Shown: positions 43,354-51,491, numbered from the stretch's first letter. The stretch is DNA of 64,000 nucleotides from VXNE01 sp965116625 (GCA_965116625.1 OZ220717.1:2170001-2234000); one strand, 5' to 3'. Translations and numbers: made by a program. Notes: generated by a model from the sequence alone, not told the origin.

Positions 43354-44118
43354 CTACGCGAACGACCGGACGAACTCGCCGCGGCCGATGCGCGCGGACC
43401 AGTGGTCCCAGTCCTGCGCGAGCGCGATCGGCTCGATGTGGGTGTCGAAGTCCTCGCGCGGCGTGTCCGCGAGCGGGATGTCGCCGAACTCGCGCGGGTG
43501 CTGCTCCGGCGAGATCGTGCAGCGTCCGGTGATCCCGGAGTCGCACGCCGTGGTGCCGCAGACGGGGCAGGCTGTGGTGACGCCGTGCGACGCCTCGAAA
43601 TGCGGCTCCCGGCTGCGTCCGTTGTCGCGCTCGACGATCTCCCCGATCGCCTGGCGGTCGCCGTGCTCGTTCTCGACGATGTCGGTGATCCGCGCCTTGA
43701 CGTGGGCGACCCGGCCCGACTTCGCGGTCACCGCGACCTCCACCGTGTCGCCGACGCGCGCCCGCCGCGACGCCGAGGCGTGGAGCCGCACGCCCCAGTC
43801 GCCGCTCGGCAGCATCGCGAACGTGTTGCGCTCGTCGCTGGCGCGGCCGGCCCGGAACTCCTCGATGCGGCACAGCGCCCGCGGGGTGCCGTCCCGCATG
43901 ACCTGGGTGCGGACGACGGTGCCGGAGCGCGTGTAGCGCTTGCCGGCCCTGGTCTCGACGTCGCAGGTGACGGTGGTGCCGACCTGCACCAGGCCGGCGA
44001 GGCCCGGCGCGAGCGACATGTGCCACTCGTCCTTGATCTTGACGAAGCGCGCGAGCGTCCCGTCCGAGACGAAGGGTTCTTCGCCGTGAAGCTGGTTGGA
44101 TGGTTGGGTTGTGTACAT
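43354..44118 (-). CDS. Hypothetical ICE protein with CPVC motif
   Basis: 254 residues from ATG 44118, preceded by GGAGGAGG. A CPVCGTTACDSG motif near residue 185 may bind metal. The rest is beta-rich with repeated short strands (VGTTVTCDVETRAGKRYTRSGTVVRTQVM; VGDTVEVAVTAKSGRVAHVKARI), consistent with two OB- or SH3-like barrels. Function unknown. R3 lies upstream. Confidence 0.62.
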   Translation of the reverse strand: MYTTQPSNQLHGEEPFVSDGTLARFVKIKDEWHMSLAPGLAGLVQVGTTVTCDVETRAGKRYTRSGTVVRTQVMRDGTPRALCRIEEFRAGRASDERNTFAMLPSGDWGVRLHASASRRARVGDTVEVAVTAKSGRVAHVKARITDIVENEHGDRQAIGEIVERDNGRSREPHFEASHGVTTACPVCGTTACDSGITGRCTISPEQHPREFGDIPLADTPREDFDTHIEPIALAQDWDHWSARIGRGEFVRSFA

Positions 44119-44160
44119 GACCTCCTCCGATGGTCTGCTGTCGATTCCCGACGGGCCCGA

Positions 44161-44246
44161 GTCCGCGCCACGAGCCGCCGGTCAAGGCTCGCGCCAGCGA
44201 CCGCGCCAGCGGCCTGGCCTTGACGGGCGGCGGCGCGGACTAGGCT
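44161..44246 (-). promoter_or_regulatory. Long hairpin R3, best-preserved candidate single-strand promoter
   Basis: The left arm runs GTCCGCGCC (44161-44169), CCGCC, GTCAAGGC (44181-44188); the right arm GCCTTGAC (44217-44224), GGGCGG, GGCGCGGAC (44232-44240). TTGACG (44220-44225), 15 bases, TAGGCT (44241-44246) lies on the right arm. Beyond a mismatched stretch opposite TAGGCT, pairing resumes (GCTGTCGAT near 44138 with ATCGACGGCAGC near 44254). GTCAAGGC is 63 bases from ATG 44118. Confidence 0.65.
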
Positions 44247-44279
44247 GGGAGGGATCGACGGCAGCGCCGGGGGCAGCGC

Positions 44280-45173
44280 TCACGCGGCGACGGAACCGGG
44301 CGCATTCGCGTCGTGCAGCGCGTGCAGGAACTCGACCGCCTGCTGCGCCTGCGTCGCGGCGTCGAACACGGCCCGGGGCTCGTCCTTGAGCAGCTCGAGC
44401 CACGAGCCGACGTAGCTCGCGTGGTCCGCGCGGGGCGAGGAAGTGATGCCGAGATCCGCGCAGAGGAACGCGCTGCCGAGCTCCGCCACGAGCTCCTCGC
44501 GGGCGTACGCGGGCGTCCCGCGCGCGCCGAATCCGCGGTCGAGGCGGTCGCGGTGTCCGGTGCTGTGCACGCTCTCGTGGGCCAGCGTGGAGAAGAACGC
44601 CTGCGCCGACTCGAAGGTCCGGAAATGCGGCATCTGGATGCGGTCCGGACCGGGCGCGTAGTAGGCGCGCTCGCCGCCGTAGCGGATGTCGATGCCCAGG
44701 CGATCGAACCAGGCGTCGCAGGCCGCGTCGCGCTCGTCGGGGTTCACGTCGGGGATCTCCGGGACGTACTTCTCCGGCAGCCCGTCGATCTGGTCGGCGT
44801 TGAAGACGGCGTAGACGCGCCGGACGTGGAGCAGCACCTGGCTCTCGTCGCCGAACTCGTCGGTCTCGGTCTTCTTTGCGGTCTTGGCGAACACGATGTG
44901 CGTGGCGCGCTCGCTGCGGCGCACCTGCGCGCCGATCGACTGCGCCTGCCGGTAGGTCATCCAGAACGGCGATGCGTAGCCCGCCTCGATGGCGGCGCCC
45001 CACAGGATCAGGACGTTGATGCCCTGGTAGGGCACCGCGTTCTCGCGCAGCGGCTTCGAGACGCGCGCGTTCGGGTCCACCGCCCACGGGCGGTGCCAGG
45101 GCAGCACGCCTTCGGCGAGTTGGGTGCGGATCTGTTCTGCGATCCGTTCGTAGAGTTCGTTGATGCGGGCCAT
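44280..45173 (-). CDS. ardC: ArdC-family antirestriction protein
   Basis: 297 residues. The N-terminal DUF1738 (ssDNA-binding) part includes LPWHRPW, GINVLILW, YASPFWMTYRQA; the C-terminal zincin-like metallopeptidase has AHESVHSTGHRDRLDR (HExxH near residue 197) and a later Glu in REELVAELGSAFL. ArdC proteins protect incoming DNA and are typical early leading-region products. ATG 45173 has AAGGAG upstream; R6 lies before it. It is the first gene of the leftward array. Confidence 0.92.
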   Translation of the reverse strand: MARINELYERIAEQIRTQLAEGVLPWHRPWAVDPNARVSKPLRENAVPYQGINVLILWGAAIEAGYASPFWMTYRQAQSIGAQVRRSERATHIVFAKTAKKTETDEFGDESQVLLHVRRVYAVFNADQIDGLPEKYVPEIPDVNPDERDAACDAWFDRLGIDIRYGGERAYYAPGPDRIQMPHFRTFESAQAFFSTLAHESVHSTGHRDRLDRGFGARGTPAYAREELVAELGSAFLCADLGITSSPRADHASYVGSWLELLKDEPRAVFDAATQAQQAVEFLHALHDANAPGSVAA

Positions 45174-45213
45174 GGCCGGTTCTCCTTCGATGCGAGCGAA
45201 CGGCGCCGCGACC

Positions 45214-45321
45214 GGCCGCCGGGGCTGGACCGGCCGGGGCAAGGCCGGACGCCCGACCGGTCAGGGAGGGCGGTCGCCCGAAGGGCCTGGCCTTGCGGCG
45301 GGCGGCCCGGCGGCCGAGGCT
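45214..45321 (-). promoter_or_regulatory. Long hairpin R6 upstream of ardC, candidate single-strand promoter
   Basis: GGCAAGGCC (45238-45246) pairs with GGCCTTGC (45289-45296), and an outer block GGCCGCCGGGG pairs with CCCGGCGGCC. The inner CCCGAAGGG mini-hairpin is present. The right arm has TTGCGG (45293-45298), 17 bases, GAGGCT (45316-45321). GGCAAGGCC is 65 bases from the ardC ATG. Confidence 0.58.
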
Positions 45322-45516
45322 TGCGCAAGCCGGTCGGCTCGACGGAGAACCGTCCCTTTTTCGGGGGGAATCCGCGCGGTCCCGGTGGCCGGCGGCGCGG
45401 ATTCGCGGCCCGCAACGCGCTCGGCGGAAGCGGGCGTCGTCGCAGAACGCGCCATTCGGGCGCAGGGCGTGCTTCGTCTATGTAACTGAAAATGCTAGAC
45501 TTTTCATTGCCTTGAA

Positions 45517-45643
45517 GCCGGTCTGACCGGCATGGCCCGAGGGGATTCGGGCATGGGCATTGGAGTCGCTCGCGAGGGCGGCAATGACACAACCGGGCCG
45601 GAACGGCCCACCGATTTCCCGTCGGGGGCGGACCCCCGGCGGG
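45517..45643 (+). ncRNA. Structured 5' leader, radC-RNA-motif-like
   Basis: Successive hairpins: GCCGG/CCGGC (45517-45531), GCCCGA/TCGGGC, a shared CATTGGAG, a small stem, a shared ATGACA-N-AACCGGGC, GGGCCG-gaa-CGGCCC (45595-45609) and an 11-bp stem (45618-45628 with 45633-45643). The leader before radC at 48967 has the same order and the same single-stranded words but different stem bases, i.e. compensatory change. It precedes the operon starting at 45681. Confidence 0.7.
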
Positions 45644-45680
45644 GAGGTCCGTCCCGCGGGACACCTGAAGGAGCTACGCC

Positions 45681-45968
45681 ATGACGGACCTGAGAGAGAT
45701 CGTCGACGTGCGCGGGCTCGGGTACCCGAGCGAGTTCGTGTGCGAGGCGACCGTGGGCGGCGACCTGCTCGCGGCCTGCGGCCTGGAGGAGGAGGACATC
45801 CTCCGCCGCGCCGCGGAAGCCGTGGAGATGGAGCTTGGCATGGCAGAAATCCATGCCGGCACCGCCGCCGGCGTCGACCGGGCGGTGTTCCCCCTCGCGG
45901 GGGGCGCCGTGGCGGCGGCGAGGCTCGAACGGAGCCCTTCGCCGTCCGTGGTCGTCACGCTGGCATGA
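45681..45968 (+). CDS. Small hypothetical ICE protein
   Basis: 95 residues from ATG 45681 with GAAGGAG upstream. DLREIVDVRGLGYPSEFVCEATVGGDLLAACGLEEEDILRRAAEAVEMELGM has no recognised family. It is the first gene after the structured leader. Confidence 0.6.
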   Translation: MTDLREIVDVRGLGYPSEFVCEATVGGDLLAACGLEEEDILRRAAEAVEMELGMAEIHAGTAAGVDRAVFPLAGGAVAAARLERSPSPSVVVTLA

Positions 45969-46063
45969 GTCGCGACACGCCGCGGCCCGGACCGCCCCCC
46001 GTTCTGCGGGGGGCGTCCGGCGCTCTCGAACCGGTGGCGGCGGCCCGACCGACGGATACGACC

Positions 46064-47275
46064 ATGGGCCTGTTCAATCGAAGGTCGGCCACCCCGACGA
46101 TGGTCAGGGACCTGAACCTCTCGGAGCAGAAGCGCGCGAGCGCGCTGTGGCGCCTGACGGCGCTGCCGCGCGCCGAGTTCGACGCCACCTACGGCGAGAT
46201 GGTGGCGCGCTACCATCGCCGCGTGGCCGCGGGCCGGGGGCCGGAGTGGGCGACCGTCTGGGACCGGGCGCTGGCCTGCGCGACGGCGGCGCTGAAGGTG
46301 CGCCAGGCGCGCATCGTGCCGCGCTTCGCCCCCGCCGAGGACGCGGCCGAGCTCGCCGAAGTGATGAGCTTCGCGCTCACCGCCTGCGTGTTCGCGGAGC
46401 GGTTCGCGCCGGTGCTCGGGCGCGCGCGGGCGGAGGGCTGGAGCCCGCTGACCGGGGACGCGCCGTCCGCGGCCGTGCTGGACGACGTGCCGGTGGCGGA
46501 CGTGTTCGGGGCGCTGCTGCTGGCGCGCCTGACCGGCGACGCCGGGCTCGCCTGGCTCGGCCAGTACCCCGCAGCGCTGCGGGCCGCGACCGCCTACTTC
46601 GCGCCCGGTCCGAGCGAACTGCGGGAGATCGCGGACGAGGGAGCGGCGCGGATCGGGGAACCGCTGGCGCGGCCTCGGGCGGGCGCGACCGCGGCCGGCG
46701 CGGCGCCGGCGTCCCCGCCCGCAGCTCCGTCGGACGCGCCCCCGGCGTCCGGCCGGGGCGGCGAGGAATCCGACAGCGGGAACGCCGCTTCCGGGGAAGC
46801 GGACCCGGAACCGGTCGCCGCCAATGGAGAGCCGGCGGCGGGGGCCGCGGGAACCGGAGGCGCTCCCGACGCCGAGGGAGGGCGGCGAGAAAACGGTCCG
46901 CCCGCGGTGGGCGGGGAAGGCAAGGGCTGGGCGTGGATCAACTGGGTGCGGCGCGGCCTCTGCGACGGCGCCATCGCGGCGAACGCGGAGGACGGCTGGC
47001 TGCACCGGATCGGCGACGAGGCGTTCGTGATGGTGCCGGAAGGCTTCGACGCCTTCGCGGCGGCCGGGTCGGAGGACTCGAAGAACGTGCGCAACCGCGT
47101 CACGAAGCTCGCGAGGCATCGCATCCGGTTCTGGCGGGGCCGGAGGGTCGACGAGTTCCGGGCCCACCTCGAGGACGGCCGGAGGGCCAAGGGCATGATG
47201 TTTCCGGGCGACCTGTTCTGGGACGAGAGTGCGCCGCCGCTGTCGAAGTCGGTGCTGGACCGGAGGAGCCGGTGA
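46064..47275 (+). CDS. MobH/TraI_2-type relaxase homologue lacking HD-site residues
   Basis: 403 residues. From memory of TIGR03760/MobH relaxases, the N-terminal half follows their layout (ASALWRLTALPRAEFDATYGEMVARYHRRV, then ALACATAALKVRQARIVP), and the C-terminal WAWINWVRRGLCDGAIAANAEDGWLHRIGDEAFVMVPEGF is the TraI_2_C winged helix, after a Pro/Ala/Gly-rich linker. But the histidines and HD pair expected near residues 50-110 are absent (VWDRALACA and ACVFAERFAPV stand there), and it is about 200 residues short. It may be a non-catalytic accessory or a diverged relaxase. GTG of the next gene overlaps its stop. Confidence 0.62.
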   Translation: MGLFNRRSATPTMVRDLNLSEQKRASALWRLTALPRAEFDATYGEMVARYHRRVAAGRGPEWATVWDRALACATAALKVRQARIVPRFAPAEDAAELAEVMSFALTACVFAERFAPVLGRARAEGWSPLTGDAPSAAVLDDVPVADVFGALLLARLTGDAGLAWLGQYPAALRAATAYFAPGPSELREIADEGAARIGEPLARPRAGATAAGAAPASPPAAPSDAPPASGRGGEESDSGNAASGEADPEPVAANGEPAAGAAGTGGAPDAEGGRRENGPPAVGGEGKGWAWINWVRRGLCDGAIAANAEDGWLHRIGDEAFVMVPEGFDAFAAAGSEDSKNVRNRVTKLARHRIRFWRGRRVDEFRAHLEDGRRAKGMMFPGDLFWDESAPPLSKSVLDRRSR

Positions 47276-47838
47276 GCGCGCCGTTGCGGGTCGGGCTGCG
47301 CACGATCGCGGCCCGGCAGGCGTGGGACGGCCGCAAGGCCCGCGACGGGCGCGGGTTCATCCCGGGCATCCGCCACTTCCAGGCCGGCGTGCGGGCGCTA
47401 CGCCGCCGCGAACGGGCCGGCGACGCGGGGGCGGCCGAGCGGCTTGTGAAGGTGGAAGCCGACCTGGCGGTGGTCGACGCCGCGCTGGTGCGCTGGGCCA
47501 ACGGCAACCGCCGGTTCCTTCTGGAGGACCTGGATGCCGGGGCGTTGGCGGCGGAGCGCCCGCGATGGGTCGGCGCGGCGCGCATTCTGCGCGTGCGCGC
47601 GCCGGAGACGCGGCGGCTCGCGATGCTGATCCTCGAGTACGACGCCGCCTGCGCGGCCACCGTCCGGATCACCGCGGCGGCGGGCAAGGCCGGCCTGTTC
47701 AACGCGCAGCACGCCTGCATCGCCGAGCGCGGCCGGGAGATTCGCGCGGCGCTGGCGTCGGGCTACGCGGGCGTGGCGTACGGACGAAGTCGGAACCCCG
47801 ACCAGCACCTGGGGACGGTCGAGGAAGACAAACGCTGA
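47272..47838 (+). CDS. ICE protein, TIGR03761 (PFL_4669) family-like
   Basis: 188 residues. LRVGLRTIAARQAWDGRKARDGRGFIPGIRHFQAGVRAL, LVKVEADLAVVDAAL, and ILEYDAACAATVRITAAAGKAGLFN resemble TIGR03761 proteins of this ICE class, whose role is unknown. GTG 47272 overlaps the relaxase-like stop (GTGA). The similarity is from memory, so the family name is moderate. Confidence 0.6.
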   Translation: MSAPLRVGLRTIAARQAWDGRKARDGRGFIPGIRHFQAGVRALRRRERAGDAGAAERLVKVEADLAVVDAALVRWANGNRRFLLEDLDAGALAAERPRWVGAARILRVRAPETRRLAMLILEYDAACAATVRITAAAGKAGLFNAQHACIAERGREIRAALASGYAGVAYGRSRNPDQHLGTVEEDKR

Positions 47839-47840
47839 TC

Positions 47841-48115
47841 GGCTACGCGCGCGTCGCCACCGAGGACCAGCGGCTCGACCTGCGGCGGCAGGCGCTGGAG
47901 GAGGCCAGGTGCGAGCGCAACGTCGAGGACACGGCGGGCGCTGCAAGCGCCTCGACGGGGACCGGCGCCCCCACGCGGTGGCGCTGTACCGCTCGCGGCA
48001 GCGCACGGTGAAGGAGATCCGCGCGCTCGTGGGAGTCTCGCGATCGACGCTCTACGCCTTTGCCGAGCAGTTCGCCGAAACCGGCGGCACGATTCTGGAA
48101 CCTGCTCCGCGTTGA
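47841..48115 (+). pseudogene. Decayed serine resolvase/invertase
   Basis: The N-terminal piece LIGYARVATEDQRLDLRRQALEEARCE (from about 47841) is a serine-recombinase start (IGYARVSTxDQ), but the catalytic Ser position of the motif is Ala here. After a frameshift and loss of the central domain, the C-terminal helix-turn-helix remains in another frame (VALYRSRQRTVKEIRALVGVSRSTLYAF, 47970-48060). It is a remnant of a Tn3-type or invertase element. Confidence 0.75.
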
Positions 48116-48966
48116 CGCCTCGTGCGCGGCAAAGTGACGGGATTCGTGGAGAGTTTCGTGCGCCGTTTCGGTGTGCTCCGCGCCAGGGATCGAAGCCCGC
48201 CAGGGCCGAGACCCGGTCATCCGGGGCTCGGTGCGGAGCACGAGAGCCCGGCCCCCGGAGGGGGGTCGCCCATCCCAACGGACGCGTCCATGACGGCCGG
48301 CTTCGGATCGACAGCGAATGTGCCCGTCGTGCTGCCCGCAGTTGCCACGCTTCGGCCTGCTTGCCGGCCCCTCCTGTGGCTACCGTTAGGTGTTCATGGC
48401 GTAGTTGGGCTTCGGAGATTCGCAGCTCTCCTTGATGGAGGCGCGCGGGGATCTGGGCTGCTGCGCGACCTGCCCGCTCGTAACGACCGACCCGCTCTCG
48501 TGGTCGCCCGGCTCGTCGCCGAGGCGGCGGGGCTCGGGATGCCGACGGACGGCTACCTCGATCTCAAGCACGGTTTCCAATCCGATCCGAACGACCCCTC
48601 GATCCCGCGTCTGGCCCGCATCTTGCCAGGGAAGGGCGGGAAGCTGCACAAGAACGGTTCAAGACAGGCCCCGTTTGGGCGCGCGCATCCTCCCGACCGG
48701 ACGCCGCGCCGTGGGCATTGGCATCCCGGAAGGCGCGAGGCGGAGCACTGCGCGGGGGCGGGTTGGGCCTCGGCGGGCTTCGCGACGGTGGCGCGCGTCG
48801 ACGACGTACCACGGCCGCTCGGACCCGGTCCGGGTGCTCCGCGTTGCCGTTCCCGCTCCAGCGAACGGAAGTGCGGCACGGCGTCCCCGGCGGCGTTTCG
48901 CGCGGCGCGAAGCACGCGGCAATGGCGCCCTGCGCGCCTTGGACCTATGCTGCTCGGGCTTTGATC
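48116..48966 (+). other. Region without a recognisable gene
   Basis: No convincing gene is found. A short stretch near 48500-48660 translates to VARLVAEAAGLGMPTDGYLDLKHGF... which reads like a coding fragment but matches nothing I know. A 69-base segment at 48173-48241 is closed by a perfect 9-bp stem (GTGCTCCGC/GCGGAGCAC) with a further inner hairpin; it is not a tRNA by its arms. Confidence 0.4.
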
Positions 48967-49092
48967 GCCGGACTCGTTCCGGCATGGCCGCGGGGAGCCG
49001 CGGCATTGGAGCAAGGCGCCGGCTGCAACGCCGGCATGACAGAACCGGGCGGTTGTCCGCCCACTCCCGCAGGGGACCGATGTCCCCTGCGG
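48967..49092 (+). ncRNA. Structured 5' leader of radC, radC-RNA-motif-like
   Basis: Hairpins in order: GCCGG/CCGGC (48967-48983), GCCGCGG-ggag-CCGCGGC, the words CATTGGAG and ATGACAGAACCGGGC, GGGCGG-ttgt-CCGCCC (49047-49062) and CCGCAGGGGAC-cgat-GTCCCCTGCGG (49067-49092). Matching order with different stem bases at 45517-45643 supports an RNA structure. A TATGCT (48946-48951) may be the -10. Confidence 0.75.
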
Positions 49093-49137
49093 AGGCCGGT
49101 GCCTGTTCGCGGGAGTCCTTCCATGGAGGGAACCCCA

Positions 49138-49629
49138 ATGAAGAAGGACGAAAACAGGTTCGCCGGCCTGGGCGAGCAGACGCTCAGCGAGGCGGAAAGG
49201 GAAAGCGTGGTGAAACTGGCCTTGCAGGTAATGGCGCAGGAAGTGGCCGACGGACCCGTGATGACGGGCGAGCAGGCCACCGCCAGATACCTGCGTCTGA
49301 AGGTCGGCGGCCGCGAGCGCGAGGTGTTCGGTTGCCTGTTCCTCACGACGAGGAATCGGCTGATCCGCGACGAAGCGCTGTTCTACGGCAGCGTGGACCG
49401 CGCCGCCGTGTACCCGCGGGTGATCCTGCAGAAGGCGCTCAAGCACAACGCGAGCGCGCTGATCTGCTACCACTGTCACCCCAGCGGGACGGCCGAACCG
49501 AGTGCGAGCGACGTGCATCTGACCAGCCGCTGCAAGGATCTCCTCGACGAGATCGACGTGCGGCTGCTGGATCACATCGTCGTGTCCCGGACCGAGACCG
49601 TCAGCATGGCCGCCCGCGGCCTGATCTGA
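49138..49629 (+). CDS. radC: RadC-family JAB domain protein
   Basis: 163 residues with the JAMM-like motif HCHPSGTAEPSASD (usual form HNHPSG, here Cys for Asn) and the C-terminal DHIVVSRTETVSMAARGLI. It is shorter than chromosomal RadC, lacking the N-terminal helix-hairpin-helix domain, as is usual on ICEs. GGAGGG precedes ATG 49138. It follows the structured leader and is the last clear ICE-type gene. Confidence 0.9.
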   Translation: MKKDENRFAGLGEQTLSEAERESVVKLALQVMAQEVADGPVMTGEQATARYLRLKVGGREREVFGCLFLTTRNRLIRDEALFYGSVDRAAVYPRVILQKALKHNASALICYHCHPSGTAEPSASDVHLTSRCKDLLDEIDVRLLDHIVVSRTETVSMAARGLI

Positions 49630-50211
49630 CGGACCGCCGCGCGGGGGGAGCCCTTTGGCCCTCCGCGCTGGCGGCTTCGCCCCCGGCTCGGCCCGCGCAC
49701 TGCCATCGACAAGTTGACTCGACTGCGATGGTCTTTCGGCGGGCGCAACGGCCCGATTGGTCGTTTGGCGGCGGCAACACCCAAATGCCCGGAGAGGCGA
49801 CGCGCGGCATTCGCGGGTATCGCGGTGCGGTAGGGGTGGGGTGGGTGGACGGCGGCCGGAAACAGGTGAGGGCACGCATGGCCCGATGGAACGGGGAGCG
49901 GGGGTGCAGGACGCGAATGCAGGGCCGTCGCGGGCGCGCGTCCGGCGCGGCGCCGACCGTGCGAGACACGTCGCGACTCGCGTGCTGCGCCATGCTTCCG
50001 GCGGGCGCAGCTTGGCTCAGGCTGCGGGTGGCAGTTCGATCAGCTCTGCGGCGCACCTGTCGAAGTGGAAGAGGCGAATCTCGCGTAGATGGGGCCATTG
50101 ACCGCGTTGTAATCCCGCCAGATGGTGGAGTCGACAAGGGAACTGCTCGTTCTGGGTTTCTCGAGAGACGGCGAGAAGCCAAAGTGCCGGTGGCAGACAG
50201 CGTATTGCGGT
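49630..50211. other. Region without a recognisable gene
   Basis: I see no supported gene or repeat here. It separates RadC from the leftward membrane operon, and base composition drops toward its right end. An ICE boundary could lie here, but no direct repeat was identified. Confidence 0.35.
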
Positions 50212-51078
50212 CTAAGATGCCGGAGGGATGTTGCAAGGAGAGTCGAGTCCGTCAGCGTATGATGTGGCGAACCGCAATTGCGCGACTCGGTTGGCGGGCT
50301 CTTCGCGTTCATCCTCGCGAGGGGCAATAGGTACGCCGCTTTCACCCATAGGTATGGACTTCGTCTCGAGGTCGACTGGCAGTGTTGCTAAGGCACTGAC
50401 TATGGATTGAGCCCGACGTCTGGCCAAGTCGCAGTTGAATGAGAAGTCCCCTCGACGATCCGCGTAGCTCACGACTGTGAGTCTGGTGTTGCCTAGGGCT
50501 GCTTCGCGTTCTGCTATCCCGAGTAGGGCATCTCGGACTGGCAATAGGAGTTCGTTGCTGTCGAACGCGAAGTAGACGTCGTAGGAGTGTTCGGACGTTT
50601 CCGAAACAGCCTGGAGTTGCCTCAGCGCGGCGAGCTGCTGATTAAGTAAGGCGATTGTCCTGCTAAGGTCTTCAAACTCGTCGATGTCGACGGCTTCGCG
50701 CGCGATTGCTGAGACAGGCTGGCGATCGTCTAAGATCGGGCTGTCGAGGCCGGCGTAGAACGTCCGAAGGCCAGAGATCTCTTCGGCGAGGGCTTCGGCG
50801 TTTCGGAGCGCGCTTTCGTGGCTGGTGCCGGTGAGGTCGGAGCTGGTGCGTTGCAGTATCGAGGCGAGACTCTCGACTTGGGCCAGTGCGGCAGCAAGGG
50901 TCTCTTCGTCTTGCAGCGGCTTGTCTATAGCGGCAGCAATGTCGTTTCCTGCTTCGCGGGACGAGCGCAACTCGTGAGAAGTAAACACGAAAAAGCCGAT
51001 TGCAGGAACTATGACGAGTCCGGTGAACCAGTTCCACATCTTTGGCATCATGGGTCTATTTCGCGGGCTGGATGTCAT
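50212..51078 (-). CDS. Membrane-anchored OmpA/MotB-domain protein
   Basis: 288 residues: a short cytoplasmic N-terminus, one membrane span (WFTGLVIVPAIGFFVFTS, about 16-33), a coiled-coil-like periplasmic stretch, then an OmpA-like peptidoglycan-binding domain (YDVYFAFDSNELLLPVRDALLGIA... VVSYADRRGDFSFNCDLARRRAQSIVSAL). It starts with a four-base overlap on the 51075 gene. GC content is lower than in the neighbourhood. ZorB of Zorya defence and MotB share this layout, but no MotA/ZorA partner is present. Confidence 0.7.
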   Translation of the reverse strand: MTSSPRNRPMMPKMWNWFTGLVIVPAIGFFVFTSHELRSSREAGNDIAAAIDKPLQDEETLAAALAQVESLASILQRTSSDLTGTSHESALRNAEALAEEISGLRTFYAGLDSPILDDRQPVSAIAREAVDIDEFEDLSRTIALLNQQLAALRQLQAVSETSEHSYDVYFAFDSNELLLPVRDALLGIAEREAALGNTRLTVVSYADRRGDFSFNCDLARRRAQSIVSALATLPVDLETKSIPMGESGVPIAPREDEREEPANRVAQLRFATSYADGLDSPCNIPPAS

Positions 51079-51491
51079 GTTCGGTTGCGCTGGATTTCAA
51101 TGGCGACCCAACGGTCTAGCTCGTCGATACTGCTCTCGTCGAGTTCTCTGGACCTGTCGAAACACCACCGTAGAATGCTCCTGGAGCGCTTCTCGGCCCA
51201 GTGCCAAGTCTTCGCCTGAAAAACGCAAAATCCGAAAAGTAACGGCAGCAAAGCCAAGGCGATTAAGACCTGTTGCCCCACGGCCCAGTGCGATGCGTAT
51301 GCAACCACACCCATGACGGCAGCTAGTGTGGCGACAGTTAGGAACCGACCGCTTTGCCAGTCGGCGCTCACTTCGTCGACATAGGAGTTGTAGGGACAAT
51401 CTGGTCTCATTAGTGGCTGCCGCCTGACGAATGACCGCGGCAAGGGTTCGTACCTGAACGAGCTAGATTCGTCTGCGGACGTTTGGGCCAT
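51075..51491 (-). CDS. Small two-span membrane protein
   Basis: 138 residues with two adjacent spans (FLTVATLAAVMGVVAYASHWAVG and QQVLIALALLPLLFGFCVF) and a charged C-terminal tail. No family is recognised. ATG 51521 also fits but lies at the predicted transcription start, so ATG 51491 is preferred. It is translationally coupled to the OmpA-domain gene, suggesting a complex of the two in the inner membrane. Confidence 0.6.
   Translation of the reverse strand: MAQTSADESSSFRYEPLPRSFVRRQPLMRPDCPYNSYVDEVSADWQSGRFLTVATLAAVMGVVAYASHWAVGQQVLIALALLPLLFGFCVFQAKTWHWAEKRSRSILRWCFDRSRELDESSIDELDRWVAIEIQRNRT

Noticed and set aside
23486..45321. R1-R9 as ordinary rho-independent terminators between genes
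   Set aside because: None has a T-run on either strand, the spacing is fixed to the downstream start codon and not to the upstream stop, and a -35/-10-like pair is kept on one arm.
48173..48241. A tRNA gene
   Set aside because: Length is right, but no T-arm of five pairs, no anticodon stem and no CCA-like end can be drawn.
48386..48649. An 87-codon minus-strand frame
   Set aside because: No family match, and it overlaps a plus-strand frame with equally good composition; high GC makes long open frames common.
50212..51491. A Zorya defence system
   Set aside because: ZorB-like layout is present but no MotA-like ZorA, ZorC, ZorD or ZorE gene is found nearby.
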